Program-made: the position numbers and the translations under genes
The notes under the pieces: generated by a model
The model's input: the letters and a program-made list of their open reading frames with translations, nothing else
Databases searched by the model: none
What the model was told of the DNA's origin: nothing
Origin: SURF-25 sp040754255
Lineage (GTDB): Bacteria; Omnitrophota; Gorgyraeia; Gygaellales; Profunditerraquicolaceae
Direction of reading: 5' to 3'
DNA: 61,274 nt
Assembly: GCA_040754255.1 (NCBI GenBank)
Contig: JBFMDA010000002.1
Coordinates: 1-61,274 of the forward strand
In this document: positions 17,446 to 26,538 of the stretch, one piece after another
Layout of the letters: each line of letters opens with the position of its first letter
Position numbering within the stretch: the stretch's first letter is position 1

Positions 17446-18372
17446 CTACTTAAAAATGAATAATAGAGGCTTCTCATTTTTGATTTTACCCACCTTCTTA
17501 TCGTTATGAAAAATTGTTAATGCCTTTTTGTCAAAAATCATGCTATTTCCCTTCTTAAGCGTATTATACGCGCAAAAATAATTTCGATCCTTCTGAAAGG
17601 CGTGGTTTTGATTTGTGCTTTTATATACGAACGTATAACGTTTACTTCTTCCATACATATCAACATTATCAAAAAAAACTGTTTTTCCGTTATTCAGAAG
17701 AAGCACGGGAAGTTTTAAAAAAAACTCAATGTATTCTCGAATTTCTGCCTTCAAACCGCAAATCGCATTTAGGACTTTTTGCGCATACCTTTTTGACTCA
17801 TTGCAATCATAGGAGCAAGGAAAATGTGAAATCAACGCCCCAAATCGAGAACCCGGGTACGCGTGTAAATTATTCAAGTAGAATGAAGGCGCGTGTTTGG
17901 TATTTTCATACGCGCTGATGATCAATTTGCTTGACGGAAAATTTGTGTTTTTTTTAAAGAAATTTATGCAGCACTGAGGATAGCCTAATAAATGGCCTAT
18001 GGTTTCATCAACCACAGAGAAAAACTTTTTTCCCGACAGATACATACCTTTTATTCGCTTCACTTCCTGCTCTTTAAGGGCTTCTGCAAGTTTTGGCAAT
18101 TTCGAAGCGTACAATATTATTTGCCCGTCATGGCTATATAAAGATGCCGGCCTTAGCATCGTTTTTGTCCTTTTGATTTTGTAATCGGAATGGGTTATAT
18201 ATATTCCGTTTTTCTCATACATTTCTTTTATGCGTTTAAATTGCCTGTGGTCGATTATGCTTCTTTGCGTAGGCTTAATGCCATGTTTCAATGCCAGATA
18301 CTCAAAATTAACGTTTTCAATAACTTTGATAGTTTTCAATATATATTGCGTATCGGTCTTGACTTTTCTCAT
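17446..18372 (-). CDS. GYPxCC-motif protein, DUF483-like, function unknown
   Basis: A 308-aa soluble protein with no radical SAM motif. Its only strong landmark is VIDETIGHLLGYPQCC-type: HLLGYPQCCINFF near 133, followed by a second Cys pair region CSYDCNES near 192. The GYPxCC motif recalls the DUF483 family, known mainly from archaea and of unknown function. The Cys pair and nearby His could hold a metal or a thiol site. The C-terminal part is rich in beta-strand-like segments. It overlaps the upstream radical SAM gene by 4 bases, so it is translated with the modification enzymes and is probably part of the same pathway. Confidence 0.6.
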   Translation of the reverse strand: MRKVKTDTQYILKTIKVIENVNFEYLALKHGIKPTQRSIIDHRQFKRIKEMYEKNGIYITHSDYKIKRTKTMLRPASLYSHDGQIILYASKLPKLAEALKEQEVKRIKGMYLSGKKFFSVVDETIGHLLGYPQCCINFFKKNTNFPSSKLIISAYENTKHAPSFYLNNLHAYPGSRFGALISHFPCSYDCNESKRYAQKVLNAICGLKAEIREYIEFFLKLPVLLLNNGKTVFFDNVDMYGRSKRYTFVYKSTNQNHAFQKDRNYFCAYNTLKKGNSMIFDKKALTIFHNDKKVGKIKNEKPLLFIFK

Positions 18373-19283
18373 TTGATCGGATTCAGCTCAAACCAGCCAA
18401 ACTTCTCGGCATATTTGATATCCACGCCGCTGCATATTTTATATTGCCTGCAAGATGCGCAAATCGAAGCTTTCGTCGTAACAGAACTACGGGGCAGCAT
18501 AGTCTTTTCTTTATCCTTGATATAGTACGGTGTTTCTGGAATTCCAACATAATTCTCGTAATCCGCCATAAGACAAAATGGCATGGTTTCTATCTTTATA
18601 GGAAGCTCTTTTCCGTAGCCATACAAACGCTTTAATTTATTAATCGCTTTTTTAAATTCCTTCGCAATATCAGAATATGAAATAAAAAGTTGATTGAAAA
18701 ATCTCTCGGCATTGCCTGCATACATCAGGGTGTTCAATATTATACAATCAATTTTTTCGAAAGATAGAAGCATCCTCAGGAGAGGATAGAGATCTTTGTA
18801 ATTTAGCCTGGTAAGCGTTGAACACGTATTTACCTTTAACCGAAAAATATCTTTTAAAGCAATCATATTCTTCAACCCTTGAATGGTTTGCGCATACCCA
18901 CCGGGAGTACGAGTTAAAGCTTCATGAATTTTTTTTGAACTTCCATGGACTGAAATATTGACTTCCGTTAAACCTGCTTTGACGAGCTCATCGACATAGC
19001 CCCCGTAACGCAACAATCTTCCGTTTGTTTGAAGACAAATGTGTTTATACCCTTTTTGTTTCGCCAATGTAATAAAATGAGACAAATCTTTATTTAACGT
19101 GGGTTCACAGGTAGTAAAAAGCATCGAGTCGAGCGATACGATCTTTTTACTTTGCTTTAAGAACCCTTCAGGGGTTAACCAAGCGGCGTTTTTAAAAGAC
19201 AGGTCCGGCTTTCGGTCAGAACAAAAAATACAATTATTATTACACGCAGCGCTTGTAAATATAGTAAGCCGATCGTTATCCAT
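18369..19283 (-). CDS. HxsC-like radical SAM protein
   Basis: A 304-aa radical SAM protein with CNNNCIFC near 14. The SAM-binding segment reads TTCEPTLNK, with GG replaced by TC, which is unusual. The auxiliary cluster region shows MPFC near 238 and CASCRQYKIC near 276, then SGVDIKYAEKFGWFELNPI at the C-terminus. It lies 39 bases after the 694-aa tandem gene, one of the largest gaps in the operon. Role inferred only from context. Confidence 0.8.
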   Translation of the reverse strand: MDNDRLTIFTSAACNNNCIFCSDRKPDLSFKNAAWLTPEGFLKQSKKIVSLDSMLFTTCEPTLNKDLSHFITLAKQKGYKHICLQTNGRLLRYGGYVDELVKAGLTEVNISVHGSSKKIHEALTRTPGGYAQTIQGLKNMIALKDIFRLKVNTCSTLTRLNYKDLYPLLRMLLSFEKIDCIILNTLMYAGNAERFFNQLFISYSDIAKEFKKAINKLKRLYGYGKELPIKIETMPFCLMADYENYVGIPETPYYIKDKEKTMLPRSSVTTKASICASCRQYKICSGVDIKYAEKFGWFELNPIK

Positions 19284-19322
19284 ATGTACTATGTTGCTAC
19301 CTTTCTCCTATTAGAGACTCAC

Positions 19323-21407
19323 TCAAGGTAAGCTGGTTAACGGCTTAAATTCGCCATTGCCATACAGTTTTAAATATAAATCGGGAATCCCCATACAAAA
19401 ATTATTTAATTTGCATTCGCTGCATTCAGGCAAGAAGGATATTGCATCTTCCGTATACGTCCCCTCATTACAGAAAATTATCCTGTTCATTGAAATTTTA
19501 ACGAAAGGGTTGTGCTCATAAAAATTACCTGGTAGACGCAATTCGCCCGCGGTATAGCCCGATAAGATATTTTTTAAATAAAATCTAGGCAGGACGCAGT
19601 ATGGTATCCTGATTTTGGCATGGCTCATTATCTTATTACGGTTTAACATCTTCGCTATCTCAGAGAATTTTGGCGCAAACTCAAAGTAATCGCGCTGGTC
19701 GTTGTTCCTGGGCCTTACCATACAAAAATTTATCGGGAATAGTCGAAAGTGCGAAGCAATAAAATCATATATTTTGGTTATATACAAATAGTTTTGTTTT
19801 AAAAGCAATGAATGCAACATTATTTCTATTCTGGGGAATTTCTGCAAATTCCTGATTGCATTTACCAAAATTTTAAAACTCCCGGGAGTACCAGTAATAA
19901 AATCGTGAGAATCGTCATTATATCCGTAAATGGACAATTGGACTTTATCGACACCAGAGGCAGAAAACTTACGGGTAAAATTAAAATCATTCAATTTTTC
20001 GCCGGAAGTGGACAGCCTAATTTCTCCATAACCTAATGCTTTCGCATATTTCAAAATTCTTAATACGCCGGGGTAATTTAACGGCTCGTTTCCTCCTATC
20101 CTTAGCTTGTCTATTTTCAGGTTATTGTGGATATACGCTAAATCTGCTTTTACTCTGTGCGGTTTAACTGCCGGTTCCTTGTTTTTTTTGTTTCCTATGG
20201 AACGCGAGCAAAAAATACAGCCCTTTTTACACGGAGAAGGGACTTCGAAAGAAGCAAAATAATTTTTAAAAGGTTTCTTTGGTATCGGCACTAACACGTT
20301 ATATCCGTTACTTCTAATGAAACCGCACTGCATTCCATCACAGGTAGAGGTAAATGCACATAAAGCACACCTAGGGCCTTTTACAAAATAGCGGTTTTTT
20401 ATAAAGAAATCCAGAAAATCAAAAATATCTATCGCATTGCCGTTATTGGCTATTGCGCGACTTTCAAACTTCGCCTGCAAGAACTCGCTGCCTTTTATGC
20501 AAAACGGAATACTTTTGGGCTTAACAATGCCGTCACGTTTAAATAACGCCAGGTCATTGCAAAAGCTTTTCATAAAACAATAACCGCATCGAGCACCTTT
20601 ACATTTTAAAGTCGTATTACTTTTAAAATATTGCTCAAACTCTGCTTTTCTCCCCTTTACCTCATAATATAATTTTTCAGGGCTCTGTATTAAGTTTTCA
20701 TACCCTTCGAAATATTGCGCCGGGAATCGGTTAGTGAAAATGTGCAAATTTTTATTTTTTGATAAATCAAACGCCTTCTTTAAATAGGGTAATTCTTTTT
20801 CTATATTATAAAAAAGGATTCTGCGGTTGTTCCATGCCCTGCCAAAAGGAACTATCTGCAATAGATCGAATTCACTCACGCCCATTCTTATGAAAAACTT
20901 TATAATAGTTGCAAGCCTGCGTACATTCAGCTTATTAACAACAATGTCTTGGCTTACAATTAGCCTGGGAGACTTTAACGCGTTAATTAATCCGGCTAAG
21001 GACTGTGAATAAGAACCCGCTACCTGCGTTATCCGGTCGTGGGGTTTTCCCTCGCACTCATGGATAGAAAAAGTTATCTCTTTTAATCCGGCGTCTATTG
21101 CATCCTTTAAAAAATTCTTATACGCGAACATTCTCCCGTTTGTTATAACCTGTATATGGCTATATCCTATCTTATTTGCGAATCTAACAATTTCGTGAAA
21201 TTTTGGGTGCAGAGAAGGCTCTCCTCCGCTTAAGACCGCTCTTCTTATATTTTCATTCCGCCCCTTCATTAATTCAGATTGTACTAGAGATAACTCTATG
21301 CAACTTCCGTCTTGCGATTCATAATCTAAGCAAAAAAGGCATCTATTATTGCACGCCTTAGTTAATCGTACCCAAAGCCTTTTTTCTTCTGAGGGACTTT
21401 TTGACAT
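19323..21407 (-). CDS. Tandem double radical SAM protein
   Basis: A 694-aa protein with two complete radical SAM domains in one chain. Domain 1 has CNNRCLFC near 17 and SGGEPSLHP near 60, then its own Cys sets, CGYCFMKSFC and CALCAFTSTC. Domain 2 has CKKGCIFC near 394 and GGNEPLNYPG near 430, with IPYC near 620 and CSECKLNNFC followed by MGIPDLYLKLYGNGEFKPL at the end. Domain 2 resembles the separate protein at 14286. Two active sites in one protein suggest paired or sequential modification of one substrate. No stop or frame change separates the halves. Confidence 0.85.
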   Translation of the reverse strand: MSKSPSEEKRLWVRLTKACNNRCLFCLDYESQDGSCIELSLVQSELMKGRNENIRRAVLSGGEPSLHPKFHEIVRFANKIGYSHIQVITNGRMFAYKNFLKDAIDAGLKEITFSIHECEGKPHDRITQVAGSYSQSLAGLINALKSPRLIVSQDIVVNKLNVRRLATIIKFFIRMGVSEFDLLQIVPFGRAWNNRRILFYNIEKELPYLKKAFDLSKNKNLHIFTNRFPAQYFEGYENLIQSPEKLYYEVKGRKAEFEQYFKSNTTLKCKGARCGYCFMKSFCNDLALFKRDGIVKPKSIPFCIKGSEFLQAKFESRAIANNGNAIDIFDFLDFFIKNRYFVKGPRCALCAFTSTCDGMQCGFIRSNGYNVLVPIPKKPFKNYFASFEVPSPCKKGCIFCSRSIGNKKNKEPAVKPHRVKADLAYIHNNLKIDKLRIGGNEPLNYPGVLRILKYAKALGYGEIRLSTSGEKLNDFNFTRKFSASGVDKVQLSIYGYNDDSHDFITGTPGSFKILVNAIRNLQKFPRIEIMLHSLLLKQNYLYITKIYDFIASHFRLFPINFCMVRPRNNDQRDYFEFAPKFSEIAKMLNRNKIMSHAKIRIPYCVLPRFYLKNILSGYTAGELRLPGNFYEHNPFVKISMNRIIFCNEGTYTEDAISFLPECSECKLNNFCMGIPDLYLKLYGNGEFKPLTSLP

Positions 21408-21417
21408 AGGAGGGTTA

Positions 21418-22344
21418 TTAGTTATCCTTCCTTATAAACTCTTTCTGGCCGTATTTTCTTAGGTATTCCTGCCAGATGCCCCAGCAATTACTATTCACTG
21501 GACAATCCTGGCACTCTTTGACCTTCACATAGGCAATGATTTTATTTTTTGATACCGCATAATACTCCTTGTACTTCGTTATTGATGAATGGGGTAAAAA
21601 GTTTTCTTCATTTCTGGAGTCCCCATATCGAATAGAGTTATTTTTAAAGTATTTATGAAAATAACAACCAACGGGCGGGTTAAGCAAGCACCATGAAAAA
21701 CCAAGATTTTGTCCTTTATCTAATGCGCCTGCGATATAAGGCGATGCTTCGGATATATGCGGAGTAAGGCTTTCAAACATTGACTCATTGTTCGTTATTA
21801 TATACATAAATTCCGCCCTCTTAATCTGATACGAAAGTAAGATTTTACTGATAGAGGGAAGATATTTGTAATTCTGTTTGGTAATGGTGGTATTGGTCCC
21901 TATTTGATTGAATCCTAATTTTTTTAAATTTTCTATCCCTTTTATCAGTTGTTGGAAACTCCCGGCTGTACTGGTAAGGAAATCGTGTACCTTGGGGCTA
22001 TTTCCGTGCAATGAAAAATCAATTTCTGAAACACCGGATTTTATTAATTGGCGGGCAAAATCATCATACGCCAGCATCCTGCCGTTTGTGCTTATTCTCA
22101 CTTTTTTAAAACCGACCTTTTTTCCATATGAGATTAACTCGCAAATGTCTTGCCTTATGGTCGGCTCTCCCCCGATTAAATTAAGCCAGCTTTTCCCCTT
22201 CTTTTTTGCTGCTAAAATTTCACTTTTAACTTCTTCTGTCGTTTTTTCGGGCAGATGACGGTTCTCCCGATCATAACAAAATAAGCAACCGTTATTGCAT
22301 TTAAATCCAAATACTATTGCCGCATGATCGCTAATGTTGTTCAT
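21418..22344 (-). CDS. HxsC-like radical SAM protein
   Basis: A 308-aa radical SAM protein with CNNGCLFC near 16 and IGGEPTIRQD near 57. The C-terminal auxiliary motif is CQDCPVNSNC near 279, with WGIWQEYLRKYGQKEF after it. The upstream fourth Cys is in PVGCYF, slightly changed from the usual PxC form. It overlaps the next radical SAM gene upstream by 4 bases (ATGA) and is followed by the 694-aa gene after 10 bases. Substrate unknown. Confidence 0.82.
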   Translation of the reverse strand: MNNISDHAAIVFGFKCNNGCLFCYDRENRHLPEKTTEEVKSEILAAKKKGKSWLNLIGGEPTIRQDICELISYGKKVGFKKVRISTNGRMLAYDDFARQLIKSGVSEIDFSLHGNSPKVHDFLTSTAGSFQQLIKGIENLKKLGFNQIGTNTTITKQNYKYLPSISKILLSYQIKRAEFMYIITNNESMFESLTPHISEASPYIAGALDKGQNLGFSWCLLNPPVGCYFHKYFKNNSIRYGDSRNEENFLPHSSITKYKEYYAVSKNKIIAYVKVKECQDCPVNSNCWGIWQEYLRKYGQKEFIRKDN

Positions 22345-23273
22345 ATAGCCAACTCCCTGCCTTGAAATTCAAGGAAATATTTTTTAAATAACCCGCCGCA
22401 GCTGCTGCCTTGAGAACAGTGTTCGCATATTTTAAGTTTAATTCTATTACGTGTCGGATAACAGGATAGTGTTTCCTTTAAAAATATATTTTTAGGGCCC
22501 TTCCATTGCTCAACGGTTATTCTCGGGGACCAGTGAGCGTCATTAGAGTAAAGTTCATAATTCTTTAATGCGCAAAGCGGAAGCCCGAAAAATCTAATAA
22601 TTAGGGCTTTCTTATGCGCATATGCAACTAATCGAGGGACTGCCCCTTGTATCTCTTTCAATGGAACGACTAATTTTTTAAAATTCGCCATGCCCCTACC
22701 TTCAGGTGCAAAATTAGAAAGAAGTATTTGTTTTACTTTTCTGAAACTACTTGCCAAATCTATGATCTTTTCAAGCGAGGCAAAATTATACCGCGTAATA
22801 ACCGTGTTAATGAATAAAAAAATACCTGATTTTGAACGCTCAACGTTCTCCAATGCGTTCGTGAGTTTACCAAAGCTTTCACAATTTGAAGTATGAAAAT
22901 TATGAAGCTTTCCGTTATGGCCATGAAGAGAAAAACAAATTTCATCAACATAAAAAAGTGCTTTATCGCAGAATCTTTTTGAGGAGAATAAACCGCCGTT
23001 AGAGCTACAATACACCGTATACATCAGCCGCTTGGCAGTTTGTATTATTTCTATAAAACGGGGGTGCAAAGTGGGCTCCCCGCCCGTCAAAGTAACGTGG
23101 TGCATGCCTTTTGCAGCGAAATAATCTAATTTACTTTTTATTGAATCGAAATTTACAAAACAATTTTTAAATTTTTGTAATTGGCCTGCTTCAGAGCAAA
23201 AAATACAGCTATTGGCACATTTATAGGAAATATGAAATTCTAGCCTCTCTACCTTAGTTGGGCTTTTCATCAT
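22341..23273 (-). CDS. HxsC-like radical SAM protein
   Basis: A 310-aa radical SAM protein with CANSCIFC near 19 and TGGEPTLHP near 63. The auxiliary region shows LPLC near 233, then CEHCSQGSSC near 284 and GGLFKKYFLEFQGRELAI at the end. CGGLFKKYF resembles the CGGFF ending I recall for HxsC maturases. It starts 2 bases after the HemN-like gene. Likely a peptide-modifying enzyme; reaction unknown. Confidence 0.82.
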   Translation of the reverse strand: MMKSPTKVERLEFHISYKCANSCIFCSEAGQLQKFKNCFVNFDSIKSKLDYFAAKGMHHVTLTGGEPTLHPRFIEIIQTAKRLMYTVYCSSNGGLFSSKRFCDKALFYVDEICFSLHGHNGKLHNFHTSNCESFGKLTNALENVERSKSGIFLFINTVITRYNFASLEKIIDLASSFRKVKQILLSNFAPEGRGMANFKKLVVPLKEIQGAVPRLVAYAHKKALIIRFFGLPLCALKNYELYSNDAHWSPRITVEQWKGPKNIFLKETLSCYPTRNRIKLKICEHCSQGSSCGGLFKKYFLEFQGRELAI

Positions 23274-23275
23274 CG

Positions 23276-24694
23276 CTATCCGTACAGTAAGTATGACAGC
23301 TGAAAATCAATATTTCGGTATTCATTTTTATTCTTTTGCACTAAACCTGCGTACCTGGTCAAAAAGCGGTCATCAAGGAAGCAATTTGAATAAATGTATC
23401 TTTCGCATCTTGTGTTCGTAGAAAATTTAATACAATTTTCGTCTTTTTCCACCGGGCACATTTTTTCTATCAACGCAAGTTCCTTTGGATATAGCTTTTC
23501 GGGTTCTTCATTGAATATTTTTTGAAACAAATTTTTATCGATTTTCCCTTCCTCCTGAATAGAACTTATTATATTGAAGCGCATTTCTAAATCCTTAGTC
23601 AATTGGAACGCGAATAGTTTTGGGAAAATATCTCGTTTGAGGTTTTTTTCATAATCCTGGTAATATAGGTCCTTTACATAGTACATCTTTTTAAACGCAT
23701 GAGAAATTGCCCCCCACCCTAATCCCAAAACCGAACTATTAAACTTATACATATCATAAAATTGTAAATTTTCTTTATCTGTGCTGTAATCCTCCAACGC
23801 ATAAGGATGCGCACTGCTAATCATCTGATACGCCAAGTCAAGCATCTTTTTGCAGCGGATTACATCAGAAAAATTCAGCGTAAGGCCGTTCTTAGCAAAT
23901 CTGGTAAAAATATCGGGACAAAAAGAGTTAACGTGAATAGTATCGGGCTTTAGTTTTAAAATGTTTTTTAATGAGGCCTGGAACGATTCAATTGATTGGT
24001 ACGGGACGCCCGCCATCAAATCGACATTAATATGGCGGATCTTCAATTTCCTGCAATTTTTATATAGCTGAAAAACTAAGTTTGCATTTTGTGGCCTCTG
24101 AAGCTTCTTGAGGACATTTTTGTCCAGTGACTGCACTCCGATGGTCACTTTGTTTACCCCATACTCCTTAAGTATTTTCACTTTCTCATACGAGCATGTG
24201 TAGGGGCTAAGCTCGACCATAAATTGTTCCATATTCCCTACATTAAAATTTTTAGAAATCATCTCCATGAGTCTTTTGAGATTTTTAAAAGACAATATCG
24301 AAGGCGTACCCCCTCCTATATACACGGTTCTTGCCTTTACTCTTTTGGGGAAATCAAGTAATGTGATTTCTTTTTCCAGCGCATTAAGGAAGCGGGAATG
24401 CGATTGATCATTAGTCTGAGGGAAAGACAGGGTATTACAATAAAAACATTTGCTGACACAAAATGGAATGTGGACATATACGCCGAACCTATCGTAACTA
24501 CCTTTCTCTTTAAGGATGGATGTCGCAACAGTTACCCACGATTTTTTTACTTCTTCTAAACTTATCGCTTTTCTCTTGAGTCTCAACAAGGAATACGGTG
24601 TTCCTAAGCCATAAAAAACCAAATCCCTGGTTATGCATTTAAACAGCTCAAGCTTCCGCCTTACTTCATTACTTAAAAGGGATGAGTTCGTCAT
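23276..24694 (-). CDS. HemN/HemW-like radical SAM protein (possible class C methylase-like)
   Basis: A 472-aa protein of the HemN superfamily, distinct from its neighbours. It has VYVHIPFCVSKCFYC near 70-85 (Cx3Cx2C), the GGGTPS loop near 128, and IGVQSLD and AGVPYQS as in HemW. HemN-like relatives include class C radical SAM methyltransferases used in natural-product and RiPP pathways, which bind two SAM molecules. Heme synthesis itself seems unlikely here because no other heme genes are present. It overlaps the upstream radical SAM gene by 26 bases. Methylation of the operon's peptide is a reasonable but untested idea. Confidence 0.8.
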   Translation of the reverse strand: MTNSSLLSNEVRRKLELFKCITRDLVFYGLGTPYSLLRLKRKAISLEEVKKSWVTVATSILKEKGSYDRFGVYVHIPFCVSKCFYCNTLSFPQTNDQSHSRFLNALEKEITLLDFPKRVKARTVYIGGGTPSILSFKNLKRLMEMISKNFNVGNMEQFMVELSPYTCSYEKVKILKEYGVNKVTIGVQSLDKNVLKKLQRPQNANLVFQLYKNCRKLKIRHINVDLMAGVPYQSIESFQASLKNILKLKPDTIHVNSFCPDIFTRFAKNGLTLNFSDVIRCKKMLDLAYQMISSAHPYALEDYSTDKENLQFYDMYKFNSSVLGLGWGAISHAFKKMYYVKDLYYQDYEKNLKRDIFPKLFAFQLTKDLEMRFNIISSIQEEGKIDKNLFQKIFNEEPEKLYPKELALIEKMCPVEKDENCIKFSTNTRCERYIYSNCFLDDRFLTRYAGLVQKNKNEYRNIDFQLSYLLYG

Positions 24695-25595
24695 CTGAAT
24701 ACTTTAAAAAATATTTTTTGTAAACGCCTCCGCATACGCTGTTTTTCAAGCATTGCCTGCATTTTCGCGTTTTTATTCTTCCGATATCGATCTTGAAATT
24801 GTTTTCGACATATGTGTGCGGCTCATTCCATAAGCGTATTGCGCCATCATGGTCTTTGCGATTATCGATTTTAAACGGTTCCCATAAATCATAGGAATAC
24901 GCATACCTATCTCCTAAAATACACATCGGAATACCGGAAAATCTGATTTTAATATTTTTTAACTCGCAAAATCTTATTGCATTTATTATGTGCGGGGAAA
25001 GGACGGAAAATTTAGGAAAGATTTCATAAAATGTACGGCTCCCCTCTCCTGTAGGCACAATTGACATACATTGATATTCTGTTATTCCAAAATTATGGAT
25101 CAGTTCTGCTATTTTGGCCAGGAATCTATAATTAAGATTGGTTATTGCCGTAGTCGCTTGGAGCCTGCCTTTATAATATTTCTGCAGATTTTTCATTCCT
25201 TGCAAAACTGACATAAAAGCTGCCGGATTACGGGTATTAATTGAATGGATTTTATTATTATGCCCATGTATCGAAATCATAATTTCATCAAGATAAGGCA
25301 ATGTCCTGATGCAGAACTCATACGAACTGAACATAATTGCATTGGAAATAATAAATGTATTATACTGTAACGCTTTCGACAATTTTAGTATTTCAGGAAA
25401 ATGGGTGTGCAATGTAGGCTCCCCTCCTACAAAATGGACAAGATTTGCTCCCCTGGACCTTTCGGCGACTAAAATATTCTTAATTTTTGCGAATGAAAGC
25501 TCTGAGCCATCAAGCTTATTTCTTTCGCTGCAAAAAATACACCTATTACAGCATTTTTTTATAATAAAGAGGTCAATTCGTCTGGTTTGAGCCAT
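24669..25595 (-). CDS. HxsC-like radical SAM protein
   Basis: A 308-aa radical SAM protein with CCNRCIFC near 15 and VGGEPTLHTH near 55. The auxiliary part has IPMC near 222 and CRQCLKNSVC near 281, then GGVYKKYFLKYSDDELIPF, very close to the ending of the paralog at 22341. It overlaps the unknown-domain gene upstream by 23 bases and the HemN-like gene downstream by 26. Role inferred from context only. Confidence 0.82.
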   Translation of the reverse strand: MAQTRRIDLFIIKKCCNRCIFCSERNKLDGSELSFAKIKNILVAERSRGANLVHFVGGEPTLHTHFPEILKLSKALQYNTFIISNAIMFSSYEFCIRTLPYLDEIMISIHGHNNKIHSINTRNPAAFMSVLQGMKNLQKYYKGRLQATTAITNLNYRFLAKIAELIHNFGITEYQCMSIVPTGEGSRTFYEIFPKFSVLSPHIINAIRFCELKNIKIRFSGIPMCILGDRYAYSYDLWEPFKIDNRKDHDGAIRLWNEPHTYVENNFKIDIGRIKTRKCRQCLKNSVCGGVYKKYFLKYSDDELIPFK

Positions 25596-26529
25596 ATTTG
25601 CAGGGAAGAATCGAACAGTACATACTAATCTCTTTTGGCCGCGAAGCGTTTAACAAGGACAACCCCAGGGCCGTAGGATAAATACAACAGTTATATGCGC
25701 CAGAAAAATTATTTGCTCGGTAAATAAATTTATTTACGGACGAAAGGGGAACTTTCAGCTTCTTTATATCTATCCATCTTTTTTCCAGATTAGAATTGCA
25801 CTGGAATTCCCCTGTTTCATAAATTAAATAATTCTTCAGGGAATCTACTTTACCGGATTTTTTAAATTTGACCGCTGCAAGATAAAATACATTGTTCTTG
25901 GGTGAATTCTTGAAAAATGCGCTAAATTTAGTTTTGATGCCGTGGGGCAAAAAGCTAAATTTATTTAATTCTTGTAGCGAACAGTATTTAAAGTAAAGCT
26001 TCATCGACATTTGATTACTTTTCGGGGAACACACTAACGCAAGCGCACAGATTCCGTATCGCACATACAAACCCAATATATCCGGATCATAGCCCGATAT
26101 TATACACAACTTATGCAAAATGTCGTGTTTTAGAAAGGGGACGCATTCAACTTCAATCTTTAAAATGGGAGATTGATCTGATTCAATCCACTCAAGCCCC
26201 AAAGTAATTGGAAAGGATTTAATCACTTGGATTGCTTTTTCCGCTTGTCGGCGTAATTCCCCCGCATAACTCAATCTCATTATCGAACGTATTTTATTGA
26301 GAAACTCCTTCTTCTCGCCGGAATCATTAATACTAAATCTTAAAAGACGATTGGGCATTTTTTTAATTTTAAAAGAAAAATCGAACTTAAAAGAATTAGG
26401 CCTAATCTTGTGGCACCCATCAAAAAGGATTTTGGTAATACGCGGGAAATCCTTCTTTTGATAAATATTATTTTCCCTCGCAATTTTTTCAATAATGTTT
26501 CTGTAACACGCAAAGATGTTAGGGTTCAT
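25573..26529 (-). CDS. Stand-alone copy of unknown domain X (possible ABBA prenyltransferase-like fold)
   Basis: A 318-aa protein with no radical SAM motif. It aligns along most of its length with the C-terminal half of the 625-aa fusion at 27576. Shared blocks include LRFSxNDxGEKKxF near 60, an xxLGLEW / IGLDW strand followed by PxLKxxxE, an LKxYxKY strand, and a VFYLAAVKFKKSGKV-like block. The recurring strands with K-x-Y recall the ABBA-fold aromatic and peptide prenyltransferases (DMATS, PatF), but this is a weak pattern match. No known family is recognised with confidence. Placed between two radical SAM genes, it is probably part of the peptide pathway, as an enzyme or a substrate-binding module. 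Confidence 0.6.
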   Translation of the reverse strand: MNPNIFACYRNIIEKIARENNIYQKKDFPRITKILFDGCHKIRPNSFKFDFSFKIKKMPNRLLRFSINDSGEKKEFLNKIRSIMRLSYAGELRRQAEKAIQVIKSFPITLGLEWIESDQSPILKIEVECVPFLKHDILHKLCIISGYDPDILGLYVRYGICALALVCSPKSNQMSMKLYFKYCSLQELNKFSFLPHGIKTKFSAFFKNSPKNNVFYLAAVKFKKSGKVDSLKNYLIYETGEFQCNSNLEKRWIDIKKLKVPLSSVNKFIYRANNFSGAYNCCIYPTALGLSLLNASRPKEISMYCSILPCKYGSNQTN

Positions 26530-26538
26530 TTTTAAGGA

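Noticed and set aside
23276..24694. Oxygen-independent coproporphyrinogen oxidase (hemN) of heme synthesis
   Set aside because: No heme gene lies nearby and the gene sits inside a peptide-modification operon; HemN-like family membership alone does not show that function.
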